Of a DNA stretch of 64,000 nt, positions 8,656-19,433 are shown in pieces; within the stretch, counting starts at the first letter, position 1, and each line of letters begins with the position of its first letter. The stretch covers positions 124,001 to 188,000 of the forward strand of contig NZ_FNCN01000003.1 of NCBI RefSeq assembly GCF_900100605.1, read 5' to 3'. Below the pieces are notes generated by a model that saw only the letters and a list, made by a program, of their open reading frames with translations, had not been told where the DNA came from and did no database searches. The translations under genes and the position numbers were made by a program. The DNA is from Sinosporangium album (lineage in GTDB: Bacteria; Actinomycetota; Actinomycetes; Streptosporangiales; Streptosporangiaceae).

Positions 8656-9888
8656 ATGTCCCCGTACCTGCTCGGACTGCGCCTCACCGGGCGGCGGGTG
8701 CTCGTCGTGGGAGGAGGCAGGGTCGCCCAGCGGCGCATCCCCGCCCTCCTCGACACGGGCGCTATCGTGACGCTTGTCTCACCCAGCGTTACCCCCGCTC
8801 TCGACGATCTGATCGCGGCGGGACGGTTCACCTGGGAAGCGAGATCATACGAAGTCGGCGACTGCGACGGTGCGTGGCTGGTCCAGGCGTGCACCGACAA
8901 CCGCGCGGTCAACGCCGCCATCGCGGCCGAGGCCGAGGCCAAGCGCATCTGGTGCGTCCGCGCCGACGACCGCGACGCCTCCGCCGCGTGGACACCCGCC
9001 GCGGGTCGCGTCGATGAGATCAGCGTCGCCGTCACCACGGGCGGAGATCCCCGCCTCGCCGCGGGCGTCCGGGACGCCGTGGTCGAAGCCCTGCGCGACG
9101 GCACCGTCAAGGCGCGGCGCAGCCGTACCAAGCCCGTGGGCGTCGCCCTCGTCGGCGGCGGCCCCGGCGACCCCGGCCTCATCACCGTCCGAGGGCGGCA
9201 ACTGCTCGCCCAGGCCGACGTCGTCGTCGCCGACCGGCTCGCCCCCCGTGCCCTGCTGGACGAGCTGTCCCCCGATGTCGAGCTGATCGACGCGGCCAAA
9301 ATCCCGTACGGACGCTACCTGGCACAGGAGAAGATCAACGAAATCCTGATTGATCGGGCCAGGCAGGGAGCCTTCGTCGTCAGGCTCAAGGGCGGCGACC
9401 CCTACGTTTTCGGTCGGGGCGGTGAAGAGGTGCTCGCGTGTGCGAAGGCGGGTATCCCCGTCATCGTGGTTCCCGGCATCACCAGCGCCATCGCCGTACC
9501 CGCCTCCGCCGGTGTCCCCGTCACCCACCGCGGTGTGAGCCAGGAATTCCACGTCATTTCCGTCCATGTTCCGCCGGACCACGCCCAGTCGACCGTCGAC
9601 TGGCCCGCTCTGGCGCGGTCGGAAGGCACCCTTGTGCTCATGATGGCCGTCGAACGCATCGACGCTGTCGCCGAAGCCCTTGTGCGTCACGGGCGTTCAG
9701 CTGACACTCCCGTAATGGTGGTACAGGAAGGTACTCTTCCCACTCAGCGAGCTCTCACCGCGACACTCGCCACAGTCTCCGAGCGTGTGACCGCGGCTGG
9801 AATCCGGCCCCCGGCAATCGTGATCATCGGAGATGTCGTCAAAGTCGGCCAGGAGGTCGAAATGGTGCGAGCGGAGCGGATTCCGTGA
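8656..9888 (+). CDS. cysG: Siroheme synthase: precorrin-2 dehydrogenase and uroporphyrinogen-III methyltransferase fusion
   Basis: Bifunctional CysG (410 aa). The N-terminal Rossmann domain (about 1-150), with VLVVGGGRVAQRRIPALLDTGA, is the NAD-dependent precorrin-2 dehydrogenase/ferrochelatase part. The C-terminal SUMT domain (about 160-400) shows VGVALVGGGPGDPGLITVRG, VVADRLAP, RLKGGDPYVFGRGGEE and VVPGITSAIAVPASAGVPVTHR. Together they convert uroporphyrinogen III to siroheme precursors used by sulfite and nitrite reductases. The length is slightly shorter than E. coli CysG. The last codon overlaps the GTG start of the next GTPase gene, an unexpected coupling. Upstream, 8604-8620 contains an AGGTA...TACCT inverted repeat of unknown role. 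Confidence 0.93.
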   Translation: MSPYLLGLRLTGRRVLVVGGGRVAQRRIPALLDTGAIVTLVSPSVTPALDDLIAAGRFTWEARSYEVGDCDGAWLVQACTDNRAVNAAIAAEAEAKRIWCVRADDRDASAAWTPAAGRVDEISVAVTTGGDPRLAAGVRDAVVEALRDGTVKARRSRTKPVGVALVGGGPGDPGLITVRGRQLLAQADVVVADRLAPRALLDELSPDVELIDAAKIPYGRYLAQEKINEILIDRARQGAFVVRLKGGDPYVFGRGGEEVLACAKAGIPVIVVPGITSAIAVPASAGVPVTHRGVSQEFHVISVHVPPDHAQSTVDWPALARSEGTLVLMMAVERIDAVAEALVRHGRSADTPVMVVQEGTLPTQRALTATLATVSERVTAAGIRPPAIVIIGDVVKVGQEVEMVRAERIP

Positions 9889-12788
9889 GGTCTGCCGCCG
9901 ACGACAGGACACAACCGCTGACCGACAATGAGCCCGAGAACGCCGAATCCCTGGAGGAGCAGACCATTGTCTTCCAGGCGATACGGCCCGACGAGGATAA
10001 CCCCGTCGATAGCGGCACCGCCCCCATGGCCTCGGCCGGGAGCGCCGCCACCGAGGCGCCCCGCCCCGGCCCCGCCGACACCACCCCCATCTGGGGCAAG
10101 AGCCCCGAAGACGTCTGGGGCCCCGTACGCTCCCGCCCCGACGCCACCACAGGCCAGGACAACGTACGGCGCCACGCCCCGGCCGACCCCGAACCGGACG
10201 TCGGCGACGACCCCGCCGCCGCGCCCGAAGGCCCTCCCCGAGCCCCCGCCGCGGCGGACGCCGCCCCCCGATCCGGCCCGGCCGACCTCCTAGACCCCTC
10301 CCACGACGACGAACGCCCCGGGAACCCGACTGACCGGCTGGTCAGTCACCCCCCGAACACCACCACAGAGCCACCCCCCAAGACCGAAGCACATACCGCC
10401 AAGCGCCCCGCCCCCAGGCCCAGCCGAACCGAGCACGGCCAAGCCGGGCGCCGCGAGGCCGCCCGCGGTGAGGCGCAGCGCCGAGATCCCAGGCGGGGCG
10501 ATGCCGAGGGCCGCGAATCTGAGCGCGGCGATGCCGAACGTCGCGAATCTGAGCGGGGCGATGCCGAGGGCAGTGATGCCCGGCTTCGCGAGGACGACGT
10601 TTCCGGTTCCCCGTCCCACGGCCCCGGGAACGCCGACGCCCCGCACGACGAGTCCTCACCCGCGCCCGCCGCCGCCCCGAAGGTTGACGCGCCGGCCGCG
10701 GAGGCTCCCGACGACGGTACGGCGGATGCAGAGGTCTCAGAGGCAGAGGTCTCAGAGGCAGAGGTCTCAGAGGCAGAGGTCTCAGAGGCAGAGGTCCCGG
10801 ACGCAGGGGCCCCGGACGCAGACTCCTCGGACATCCACTTCTCGGACGCCGGCTCCTCGCCCCGGGAGACCGCCGGCACGGGCGGCGCCGTCGCCGGCGA
10901 GGCCCCGGCCGACGGGGACTCCGAGCCGGCGAGTGCCGAAGCCGCCCCTTCGCCCGTTCCCGCCGCCGGCCCGAGTCCGGGCAGCCGCGGCAACCCCGCC
11001 CTCGTTGCAGCGGCGATCGCCGCCGACGGGGCGGCTTCCGCCGTACCCGAGCAGGGCGGGGAGGAAGCGTCCGCCAAGGCGCGGGTTGTGGAGGTCGCGC
11101 TGCCGGACGCCGCGGTGGAGGCGTTGACCTCGGCGCTCGCGGCGTTGAGGGACAGCGTGATCAACCTGCGGTTCGGGCTGGACCTGCCCGGTGCCGAGGA
11201 GGCGAAGAAGGCCAGGGCCGAGATCATCGCTCAGCTCGGCGACTATGTGATCCCGCGCGTCCGCATGAGTACGGCTCCCGCCCTCGTCGTCGTGGCCGGT
11301 TCCACGGGCGCGGGCAAGTCCACCTTGGTCAATACCCTGGCGGGACAGAAGGTCAGCGCGACTGGGGTGCGGCGTCCGACGACGGCGACGCCGGTGCTGG
11401 CCTGCCATCCGGACGACTACGAGTGGTATTCCGGGAGCGGGTTGCTGCCGGATCTGGAGCGCGTCACAGACCCGGCCGCCGAGGCCACCGGCGAGGCCGG
11501 CGGCTTGGTGGTGGCGCAGACGGAACGGCTGCCGCAGGGCGTCGCTCTGCTCGATACGCCCGACATCGACTCGGTTGTCGAGGAGCACCATGAGATCGCG
11601 CACCGCATGCTGGACGCCGCGGATCTGTGGATCTTCGTGACGACCGCGGCGCGTTACGCCGACGCTCCGGCCTGGCGCCTGCTGCGTCTCGCGAAGGAGC
11701 GGGGCGCGCGATTGGCCATTGTGCTGTCCCGGGTGCCGCCGAAGTCCCGAGAAGTGGTGCTCAAGCATTTCGTCCGCATGCTGACGGAGTACGGGCTGGG
11801 AGAGGTCGACCGGTTCGTCGTCGACGAAGGGGCCGTATCCGGCGGTCTGCTCAAGGAAGGCCAGGTCGCCGAGCTGCGCCTGTGGCTGGCTGAGTTGTCG
11901 GTGGACGAGCAGCGGCGTGCGGAAGCCGTACAGGAGACGCTGAACGGTGTCCTCAACAGCTTTCGGGCTCGGATCCCGGCGCTGGCCCGGCATGTGGAGG
12001 CGCAGGTCGCTTTCCGGACGGAGGCCCGGGGCGATGTGGACGCGGCCTACATGGCGGCTTTGGCGGAGATCGATGAGTCCACGCGCAACGGGACGCTTTT
12101 GAGCGGGGAGGCGCTGGCGCGATGGCAGGACTTCGCGGGGTCGGGCGATCTCAAGCGGACGCTGCGGCTGCGGAAGGCCGGCCGGTTCGGCGGCAAGTCC
12201 GACGGACAGGCGCCGGAGCGGATACACGCTCTGAAGTCAGCGCTTAAGTCCGGGCTTGATTCCGTGATCGTCTCGGCTGCGCAGCGCGCCGCCGAGGAGG
12301 TTGTGGCACGGTGGCTGCACAGGGGAGGCGCCGGGGCGATCCTGGCGTCCACGCCGGGCCTCGACGCGCCCTCCGAGGATTTCGTCCGGCGCGCGGGCCG
12401 TACGGTCGCCGCGTGGCAGGATCACGTCGTCGGACTGATCCGCACGGAAGGGGTCACGAAACGGTCGGTGGCGAGGGTGATCTCGTACGACCTGGAGTCC
12501 CTGGCCTTGATCTTCATGGTGGGCCTGCTCGGCTATGGCACTTCCGAGGCCGGCGGCGAACACACGTCCACCGCCTTGCCGCAACGCCTGCTGCGGGCCG
12601 TGCTCGGAGCCGAGTCGCTGCGCAACATCGGCGCCAAGGCGCGCAGCGACCTGCGTGCCCGGATCAGCATGCTGTTCGACGAGGAGACACTGCGGCACGT
12701 CGAAGCGCTCGACGCCTCCGGCATCCCCGACGAGAACGCCGCGACGCGCCTATACCAGGCTACTTACCAACTTGAGGCCGCCCGATGA
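9885..12788 (+). CDS. Large dynamin-like/YfjP-type GTPase with disordered N-terminal region
   Basis: P-loop GTPase of 967 aa starting at a GTG that overlaps the cysG stop. Residues 1 to about 400 are Pro/Ala/Glu/Asp-rich, repetitive and probably disordered. The GTPase domain follows, with G1 GSTGAGKST at 473-480 (preceded by Gly472), G2-like RRPTTATPV and G3 DTPD at 557-560. A helical C-terminal part (about 660-967) includes a weakly hydrophobic stretch LALIFMVGLLGYGTSE. The fold suggests a membrane-remodelling or cell-envelope GTPase, but no substrate is known. The next gene encodes a shorter paralogue sharing TGVRRPTTA, so the two probably work as a pair. A link to siroheme is only positional. 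Confidence 0.75.
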   Translation: MRSAADDRTQPLTDNEPENAESLEEQTIVFQAIRPDEDNPVDSGTAPMASAGSAATEAPRPGPADTTPIWGKSPEDVWGPVRSRPDATTGQDNVRRHAPADPEPDVGDDPAAAPEGPPRAPAAADAAPRSGPADLLDPSHDDERPGNPTDRLVSHPPNTTTEPPPKTEAHTAKRPAPRPSRTEHGQAGRREAARGEAQRRDPRRGDAEGRESERGDAERRESERGDAEGSDARLREDDVSGSPSHGPGNADAPHDESSPAPAAAPKVDAPAAEAPDDGTADAEVSEAEVSEAEVSEAEVSEAEVPDAGAPDADSSDIHFSDAGSSPRETAGTGGAVAGEAPADGDSEPASAEAAPSPVPAAGPSPGSRGNPALVAAAIAADGAASAVPEQGGEEASAKARVVEVALPDAAVEALTSALAALRDSVINLRFGLDLPGAEEAKKARAEIIAQLGDYVIPRVRMSTAPALVVVAGSTGAGKSTLVNTLAGQKVSATGVRRPTTATPVLACHPDDYEWYSGSGLLPDLERVTDPAAEATGEAGGLVVAQTERLPQGVALLDTPDIDSVVEEHHEIAHRMLDAADLWIFVTTAARYADAPAWRLLRLAKERGARLAIVLSRVPPKSREVVLKHFVRMLTEYGLGEVDRFVVDEGAVSGGLLKEGQVAELRLWLAELSVDEQRRAEAVQETLNGVLNSFRARIPALARHVEAQVAFRTEARGDVDAAYMAALAEIDESTRNGTLLSGEALARWQDFAGSGDLKRTLRLRKAGRFGGKSDGQAPERIHALKSALKSGLDSVIVSAAQRAAEEVVARWLHRGGAGAILASTPGLDAPSEDFVRRAGRTVAAWQDHVVGLIRTEGVTKRSVARVISYDLESLALIFMVGLLGYGTSEAGGEHTSTALPQRLLRAVLGAESLRNIGAKARSDLRARISMLFDEETLRHVEALDASGIPDENAATRLYQATYQLEAAR
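10494..10575 (+). repeat. 30-bp in-frame repeat in the GTPase gene
   Basis: Units at 10494-10523 and 10524-10553, plus a partial third, encode GDAEGRESER-like decapeptides. The period is a multiple of three, so copy changes keep the frame. It lies in the predicted disordered N-terminal region. Confidence 0.8.
10728..10796 (+). repeat. 15-bp in-frame repeat in the GTPase gene
   Basis: Four exact copies of GCAGAGGTCTCAGAG and a diverged fifth encode (A)EVSEA pentapeptides. Exact DNA identity, including third positions, suggests recent slippage expansion. Confidence 0.9.
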
Positions 12789-14494
12789 GCAAAAGCATCA
12801 TGACGGGATCGACCGGTATCAGGCAGGGGCTCGGGGCGCGCCTCGCCGCCCTGTCCAAGGTGGTGGAGCTGGGGACGGGCAGAGTCGAGCCCAAACTGCT
12901 GGCCGAGGCCGGCAAACTGCTGCTGCGCGCAGGCGACCGGCTCAAGCTCTCCGCCGACCACACCGTCGTGGCCCTGGCCGGAGGCACGGGCAGCGGCAAA
13001 TCCTCGCTATTCAACGCGATCTCCGGGTTGGAGCTCTCCCCCACGGGCGTACGCCGCCCGACTACGGCCCGCACCCACGCCTGCGTGTGGGGGCTCGACG
13101 GCGCGGGGCCGCTGCTCGACTGGCTCCAGGTCCAGTGGCGCCACCGCTTCGCACGGGCCAGCGCCCTCGACAAGGGCGATGGCCGCCTCCACGGCCTGAT
13201 CCTGCTCGACCTGCCGGACCACGACTCGATCCGCGCCCTCACCGATCACGAGGCCGACCGGCTGATCCAGGTCGCCGACCTCATCGTGTGGGTGCTCGAC
13301 CCGCAGAAATACGCCGACGCCTCCGTGCACCGGAAGTACGTCGCAGACCTCGCGGGCCACGACGCCGTCACGGTTTTCGTGCTCAACCAGGTCGACAGAC
13401 TCGCCCCGGAAGAAGTAGCCGAATGCGTCAAGGACCTCGACGAGCTGCTCAGGCGTGAGGGCGTGGCCGACCCCGTCATCGTCACCACGTCCGCGCTCAC
13501 CGGACGCGGCGTCAACGGGCTCAAAAGCCTGCTGGCCGACGTCGTCACCCGGCGGCGGGCCGCCGTCCAGCGCATCGAGGCCGATCTCGACCGCATCACC
13601 GCCGACCTCTCCAAGATCATGCCCGAGCCGGGCGCTCCGCCCGCGAGCGCGTCCGTCGACGCCGCCCGCAGCGTCGGCCTCACCGACGCCCTCTGCGACG
13701 CCATCGGCGTCCCCGCCGTCGGCGAGGCCATGGAAAGCGTGTACGGCTCGCGCTCGGCGGATTGGATCGGCTGGCCGTACACGCGCTGGGCACGCAAGCT
13801 CGGCCGCGACCCCCTCGGCAGCCTCAACATCGGCGACCTGCGCGATGAGATCCGCGAACTCACGGGCACGTCCGTGAGCGCGCAGCCGGCCGAGGTGGAC
13901 AACGCCGTACAGGCCCTCGCGGAGGGCTTGTCCATCGGCATGCACGACGCCTGGCGCAACGGGGTGAGAGACGCGGCGCGCTCCAACTCCGCCACGCTCC
14001 CCACGACCCTGTCCAACGAGCTCGCCGAGGTGGCCCCCCGCCTGGACAAGGTTCCGAGCTGGTGGAAGGCCGTCAAGGGCCTGCAGTACTCCCTCGTCGT
14101 GCTCTTCGGAGCCGGGCTCGCCTGGGTCGTCACCACGCTGCTGTCCGGTGTCTTGGAACTCATCGACCTGCCCGGCGGCCTCGTGATCTTCGGCGATGTC
14201 CTCGCTCTGCCGTGGGTCGGTCTGGCGATGGCCTCGGTGCTCGGACTCGGAGCGCTCTCGGCCGTCGCGAGCCGCAACTTCGTCACCCTCGGCGCGAGCG
14301 CCGAACGCGAACGGCTGGAGCGCGAAATGCGCCGCCGGGTCGCCACCGTCGCCGACTCGCTCGTCGTCGAGCCCGTGGAACGCGAACTGGCACGCCACAC
14401 CCAGTTCTACGCGGCGATGCAGGCCGTCCTGCCGTCGTCAACCCCGTCGTCCACAGGGCCGAAGGCGTCCCGGCAGGTTATCCCCAGAACGTGA
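12785..14494 (+). CDS. YfjP-type membrane GTPase, partner of the preceding GTPase
   Basis: GTPase of 569 aa overlapping the upstream gene by 4 bases (ATGA). G1 is GGTGSGKSS at residues 66-74, G2-like RRPTTARTH, G3 DLPDHDS and G4 NQVD. After the GTPase domain comes a helical region. Two hydrophobic segments near residues 430-500 (YSLVVLFGAGLAWVVTTLL and ALPWVGLAMASVLGLGALSAV) predict a membrane hairpin, followed by a basic, charged C-terminal helix. The layout is that of bacterial dynamin-like or YfjP proteins that deform or tether membranes. No biochemical role can be stated. The pair organisation with its larger neighbour resembles side-by-side bacterial dynamins that form heteromers. Confidence 0.75.
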   Translation: MSKSIMTGSTGIRQGLGARLAALSKVVELGTGRVEPKLLAEAGKLLLRAGDRLKLSADHTVVALAGGTGSGKSSLFNAISGLELSPTGVRRPTTARTHACVWGLDGAGPLLDWLQVQWRHRFARASALDKGDGRLHGLILLDLPDHDSIRALTDHEADRLIQVADLIVWVLDPQKYADASVHRKYVADLAGHDAVTVFVLNQVDRLAPEEVAECVKDLDELLRREGVADPVIVTTSALTGRGVNGLKSLLADVVTRRRAAVQRIEADLDRITADLSKIMPEPGAPPASASVDAARSVGLTDALCDAIGVPAVGEAMESVYGSRSADWIGWPYTRWARKLGRDPLGSLNIGDLRDEIRELTGTSVSAQPAEVDNAVQALAEGLSIGMHDAWRNGVRDAARSNSATLPTTLSNELAEVAPRLDKVPSWWKAVKGLQYSLVVLFGAGLAWVVTTLLSGVLELIDLPGGLVIFGDVLALPWVGLAMASVLGLGALSAVASRNFVTLGASAERERLEREMRRRVATVADSLVVEPVERELARHTQFYAAMQAVLPSSTPSSTGPKASRQVIPRT

Positions 14495-14576
14495 CTCGGT
14501 GGCCCGCGTCGGTGACGGCTTGGGCCACTCTGCTTCCAACGCGAGCGGGCAGTCCGCCCCGCCATGGGAGGCGACG

Positions 14577-15233
14577 ATGAACGACGTCTACATCACCCTG
14601 ACCGGCAATGTGGCCACCGAGCCCCGGCAGCACCAGTTCTCCGACGGCACGCGCGTCACTTCGATGCGCGTGGCCACCACCGGCCGCTACTTCGACAGGC
14701 GCGCCGGCGAGTGGCGCTCGGCCGGCACCACCTTCTTCACCGTGCGCTGCTTCCGTTCCCTCGCCGACAACGTCGCGCAGTCCATCCGGCTCGGCCACCC
14801 CGTCGTCGTCCACGGCCGGCTGCGCATCCGTCACTACCAGCGCGGCGACGAGCCCCGCATGGTCGCCGAGATCGAAGCCGGTTCCGTCGGGCACGACCTG
14901 CGCTGGGGCATCGGCAGCTACGCCAGACCCCACCACCGCGGCCTTCCCGCGCCAGGTGAAACCCCCTGGCAGCCGTCCCCCACCGACCACAGCCCCACCC
15001 CGACCACCCCGCCTCCCGCCGCCGGCCACGACGAAACAGCCGACACCCCCTGGCCCGACGCAGCCCTGCCCGCTGCCCCTCCACTCGGCGCGACCTCCCC
15101 TGAAGACACGCCCTCTCCAGGCCCCGACGCTGCGGAGCAGCCGTTCACCATGCCCGGCGACGCCGCCGTTCAGGACGACGAAGTCCCGTGGCCTGAAGGA
15201 GCCGAGCCCGCGATGGCGATGCAAGCCGCCTGA
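14577..15233 (+). CDS. ssb: Single-stranded DNA-binding protein paralogue
   Basis: OB-fold SSB (218 aa). The ATG at 14577 has a good GGGAGG site. Residues 1-110 show YITLTGNVATEPR, FFTVRCFRSLADNVAQSIR and GHPVVVHGRLRIRHY. Residues 110-218 are Pro-rich and acidic. Its position two genes before ettA resembles mycobacterial SsbB (Rv2478c next to Rv2477c), suggesting the stress or recombination paralogue rather than the replicative SSB. The usual C-terminal DDDIPF partner-binding tip is not at the end. An internal DDEVPWPEG motif precedes a tail EPAMAMQAA, which may alter partner recruitment. Preceding sequence 14495-14576 is a short leader. Confidence 0.85.
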   Translation: MNDVYITLTGNVATEPRQHQFSDGTRVTSMRVATTGRYFDRRAGEWRSAGTTFFTVRCFRSLADNVAQSIRLGHPVVVHGRLRIRHYQRGDEPRMVAEIEAGSVGHDLRWGIGSYARPHHRGLPAPGETPWQPSPTDHSPTPTTPPPAAGHDETADTPWPDAALPAAPPLGATSPEDTPSPGPDAAEQPFTMPGDAAVQDDEVPWPEGAEPAMAMQAA

Positions 15234-16001
15234 GACGACGCCCACGCGTCGCCGCGGCCCGTCGCGCAACCGCCCATCCGGTCGCCCTGGACATCGCCTT
15301 CCGGCGCACTGCCGGCATGGCTCGGCCGCCGTGGGCGGCTCACCGACGGGGCGTGTCTACCGCGCCGCCGCTACCGTCGGCTGGACCATCGGCGGCGCGA
15401 CTCGCCGGAGGCGCACCGATGGGCGCGGGGCTCTGTGCGCTGATGGGCGCGGGATGCTGTGCGCTGATGGGCGCGGGGCGCTGTGCGGCGAGTGCGGTGA
15501 CATGGGGAAAGACGGGGGCTGTTCGGTGAGGTTCGTGTGGCTGCGGGGCGAGTTGTAGTGGGGGGAGCGGGGGTGACCATGGTTGTAGGTGGGTTGGTGA
15601 CCCGGTTGGTGGAGGGGCATCGGCTGACTTTTTCGGAGGCCCGACGAAGGGGTTGAACGGGCGACCGGGTTCCGGCGTTCGCAGGTGTGGCGGGCGATCG
15701 GGGATTCCCACGATGTGGGAGCGTTCGCGGGTCAGCGCCTGGGGTTCCACCGGGAGGGGGATCGGCCGATGGTCGATGGTGCGTCGTGGATGCAAGAAAG
15801 AGCATCCGTCAGGTCCAGGTCACTCCCCGTGCCATAGCTGCTCCTTATCCGCAATGGCCCGCTCGGTCTGGCTGAGCGGTGGTTGATCAGCGGCCTCACC
15901 TGGTGCGCGAGACCGCGAGCCCTCAAGGTATCGGTTCCCGTCGCGCATCGCACACACCGCAACTATTGTGTTACACATCGTTAGTCGGGAGGGAGGACGA
16001 C
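15234..16001 (+). other. Gene-poor interval between ssb and the diguanylate cyclase
   Basis: No convincing gene is seen in 768 bases. It holds three copies of a 24-bp repeat (15418-15488). It also holds two short plus-strand frames, 15573-15656 (containing VEGHRLTFSEARR) and an overlapping +1 frame to 15837 (containing ATGFRRSQVWRAIGD), that could be a frameshifted remnant of a small DNA-binding protein. The last 40 bases are relatively AT-rich and probably carry the promoter of the cyclase gene. Confidence 0.5.
15418..15488 (+). repeat. 24-bp tandem repeat, three copies
   Basis: Units at 15418-15441, 15442-15465 and 15466-15488 start GATGGGCGCGGG and end CTGTGCG, with a few internal differences. 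They lie in apparently non-coding DNA. Confidence 0.8.
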
Positions 16002-17303
16002 ATGGCCGCGCCCAGCCACGCTTCGGCAAAGCCGCGTGTCGGCGTGACAGCGTTGACCGGTCGGTGGCCACTGCTGGCGCAGCGCCGACCGCTGATCGCT
16101 TATCTGTTCGGAATCGTGGCTCTGCATCTGGCGGCCGTCGCGGTGTTCGGTTCCTCGACCGATTTCGAGTGGGCCGACGTGCTGACGTTCCTGGCGCTGA
16201 TGGTGTGCGGTGCGGTGTGCATCGAGGCCACGCGGCGGCTGGGCATGCCGGCCGGTGTGTCCCGCGACCTGCTTTCGGCGTGGTGGCTTCCCGCGGCGCT
16301 GCTGCTGCCCCCTGTCTACGCCCTGCTCGCCCCCATACCACTGCAGATCCTTCTGCAGCTGCGGGTCAGGGCCACGGTGCTCTACCGGAGGGTTTTCAGT
16401 TCGGCGGCCATAGGGCTGGCCGGCTGTATGGCGTCGGTTCTGTTCGCGGTCCTGGTCGGAGATCCGGCGTCCCTGTCGAGGGGCGAGGGCAGGTCGATCA
16501 TGCTGGCCATCGGCTGTGCCGTGGTCTTCGCCGTCCTCAACACGGCCCTGATCGCGGTCGCGGCGCACATGGCCGACCCCGACACGCGCTGGCGCGAGGT
16601 GCTGTGGGATCGCGAGAGCGCCCTGCTCGACGTGGTCGAGCTGTGCCTCGGCGTGATCGTGACCATCGCCTGCGCGCTCAACCTGGCGCTGCTGGTGCTG
16701 GCCCTTCCGCCGGTGGTGCTGCTGCAACGCAGCCTGCTGCACGCCCAGTTGCAGGCCGCGGCGCGCACCGACCCCAAGACGGGTCTGCTGAACGCGGCGG
16801 CCTGGCAGCGTGAGGCCGACACGGAGATCGTCCGGGCGCGGCGCACGGGGGAGACCCTGGCTCTGCTCATCATCGATATCGACCACTTCAAACGGGTCAA
16901 CGACAACCACGGACATCTGATCGGCGACCAGGTCCTGGTCGGGGTCGCCGCCACTCTGCGCAGCCAGCTTCGCGACTACGACGTCGTGGGCCGCTTCGGC
17001 GGAGAGGAGTTCGTGATCCTGCTGCCTCGCGCCGACGTGGGGGAGGCCCGCAGGGTGGCCGAGCGTCTGCGTTCCCGCGTCGGCCGCATGGCGGTGCCCG
17101 CCGACGACGCGATGGTCACGGTGACCATCTCTGTGGGTGTGGCGATCATGAGTGTCCACGGTGACGACCTCATCGAGCTGCTCGCCGCCGCCGACCTCGC
17201 CCTCTACCGCGCCAAGGAGCTCGGCCGCGACCGCGTCTGCGTGCCGGCCGCCTCACGCCGGCAGCCCGACCCCGGGCGCAGACCACCGCAGCAGCCGAGC
17301 TGA
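16002..17303 (+). CDS. Membrane-anchored diguanylate cyclase (GGDEF)
   Basis: Predicted cyclic-di-GMP synthase (433 aa). Residues 1 to about 260 contain roughly six hydrophobic segments of no named sensor type. The GGDEF domain follows, with DPKTGLLNAAAWQ, LLIIDIDHFKRVND and the active-site GGEEF at 333-337. An RxxD product-inhibition site (R324-D327) lies exactly five residues before it, so both catalysis and feedback look intact. The ATG at 16002 is chosen for its GGGAGGGAGG ribosome site and because it directly precedes the conserved part; an in-frame codon at 15879 lacks one. No EAL domain is present. In related actinomycetes c-di-GMP controls sporulation. Confidence 0.9.
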   Translation: MAAPSHASAKPRVGVTALTGRWPLLAQRRPLIAYLFGIVALHLAAVAVFGSSTDFEWADVLTFLALMVCGAVCIEATRRLGMPAGVSRDLLSAWWLPAALLLPPVYALLAPIPLQILLQLRVRATVLYRRVFSSAAIGLAGCMASVLFAVLVGDPASLSRGEGRSIMLAIGCAVVFAVLNTALIAVAAHMADPDTRWREVLWDRESALLDVVELCLGVIVTIACALNLALLVLALPPVVLLQRSLLHAQLQAAARTDPKTGLLNAAAWQREADTEIVRARRTGETLALLIIDIDHFKRVNDNHGHLIGDQVLVGVAATLRSQLRDYDVVGRFGGEEFVILLPRADVGEARRVAERLRSRVGRMAVPADDAMVTVTISVGVAIMSVHGDDLIELLAAADLALYRAKELGRDRVCVPAASRRQPDPGRRPPQQPS

Positions 17304-17768
17304 GACCGCTTCCGCAGCGGTCGGGCATGCTCGGCAGGTGTTCCCGGCGGGTGTTTCCGGTAGGTGTTTCCGGCAGGGCCGTCCACGCCAGTGGGCGGCC
17401 TTCGCCGTACCCGGTCCGTCGGCAGCCGGTCGCCTTGTGGCCGTCTCCGATGAGACCGCGACGAGACCCGGGGAGAGTGCGGGAAGAGCGCCGGGAAGAG
17501 TGAAGGCCCGTTTCCCCTTTTCATGGGGTTCGGCGTGCCGGTTGTTTGAATGTGACCGGCGGATACCGGCTGAGGCGGTTTCGGCCCTCGCAATATTGAT
17601 CGTTTATGGGGCTGCCGTGGCATGCGGGGCCGATTGCGCACCGGCTTCGCGATGGAGGCGGCGTCCATCGGCGGCATGCGCGGACCTTGGTTCCGCGCAG
17701 ATGGCGGATGGCCGATGGGGAGTGGGGACTGGTCCTGTGAAGTGCCCTGTCCGGATAGGCTTTACGCC
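17304..17768 (+). other. Intergenic region upstream of ettA
   Basis: No gene is supported in these 465 bases. Near 17338-17378 there are repeats of the form GTGTTTCCGG/GTGTTCCCGG. The stretch around 17590-17625 is AT-richer than its surroundings and may hold promoter elements. Confidence 0.5.
17756..17761 (+). promoter_or_regulatory. Putative -10 element for leaderless ettA
   Basis: TAGGCT fits the actinobacterial TANNNT -10 pattern and is 7 bases from the ettA ATG, with no Shine-Dalgarno sequence in between. Transcription would begin at or next to the start codon. Confidence 0.5.

Positions 17769-19425
<1,657 letters not shown>

Positions 19426-19433
<8 letters not shown>

Noticed and set aside
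15317-15529. Small frame encoding repeated MGAGxCAL units
   Set aside because: The repeats come from the 24-bp DNA array. The start has no ribosome site and the composition is unlike a protein.
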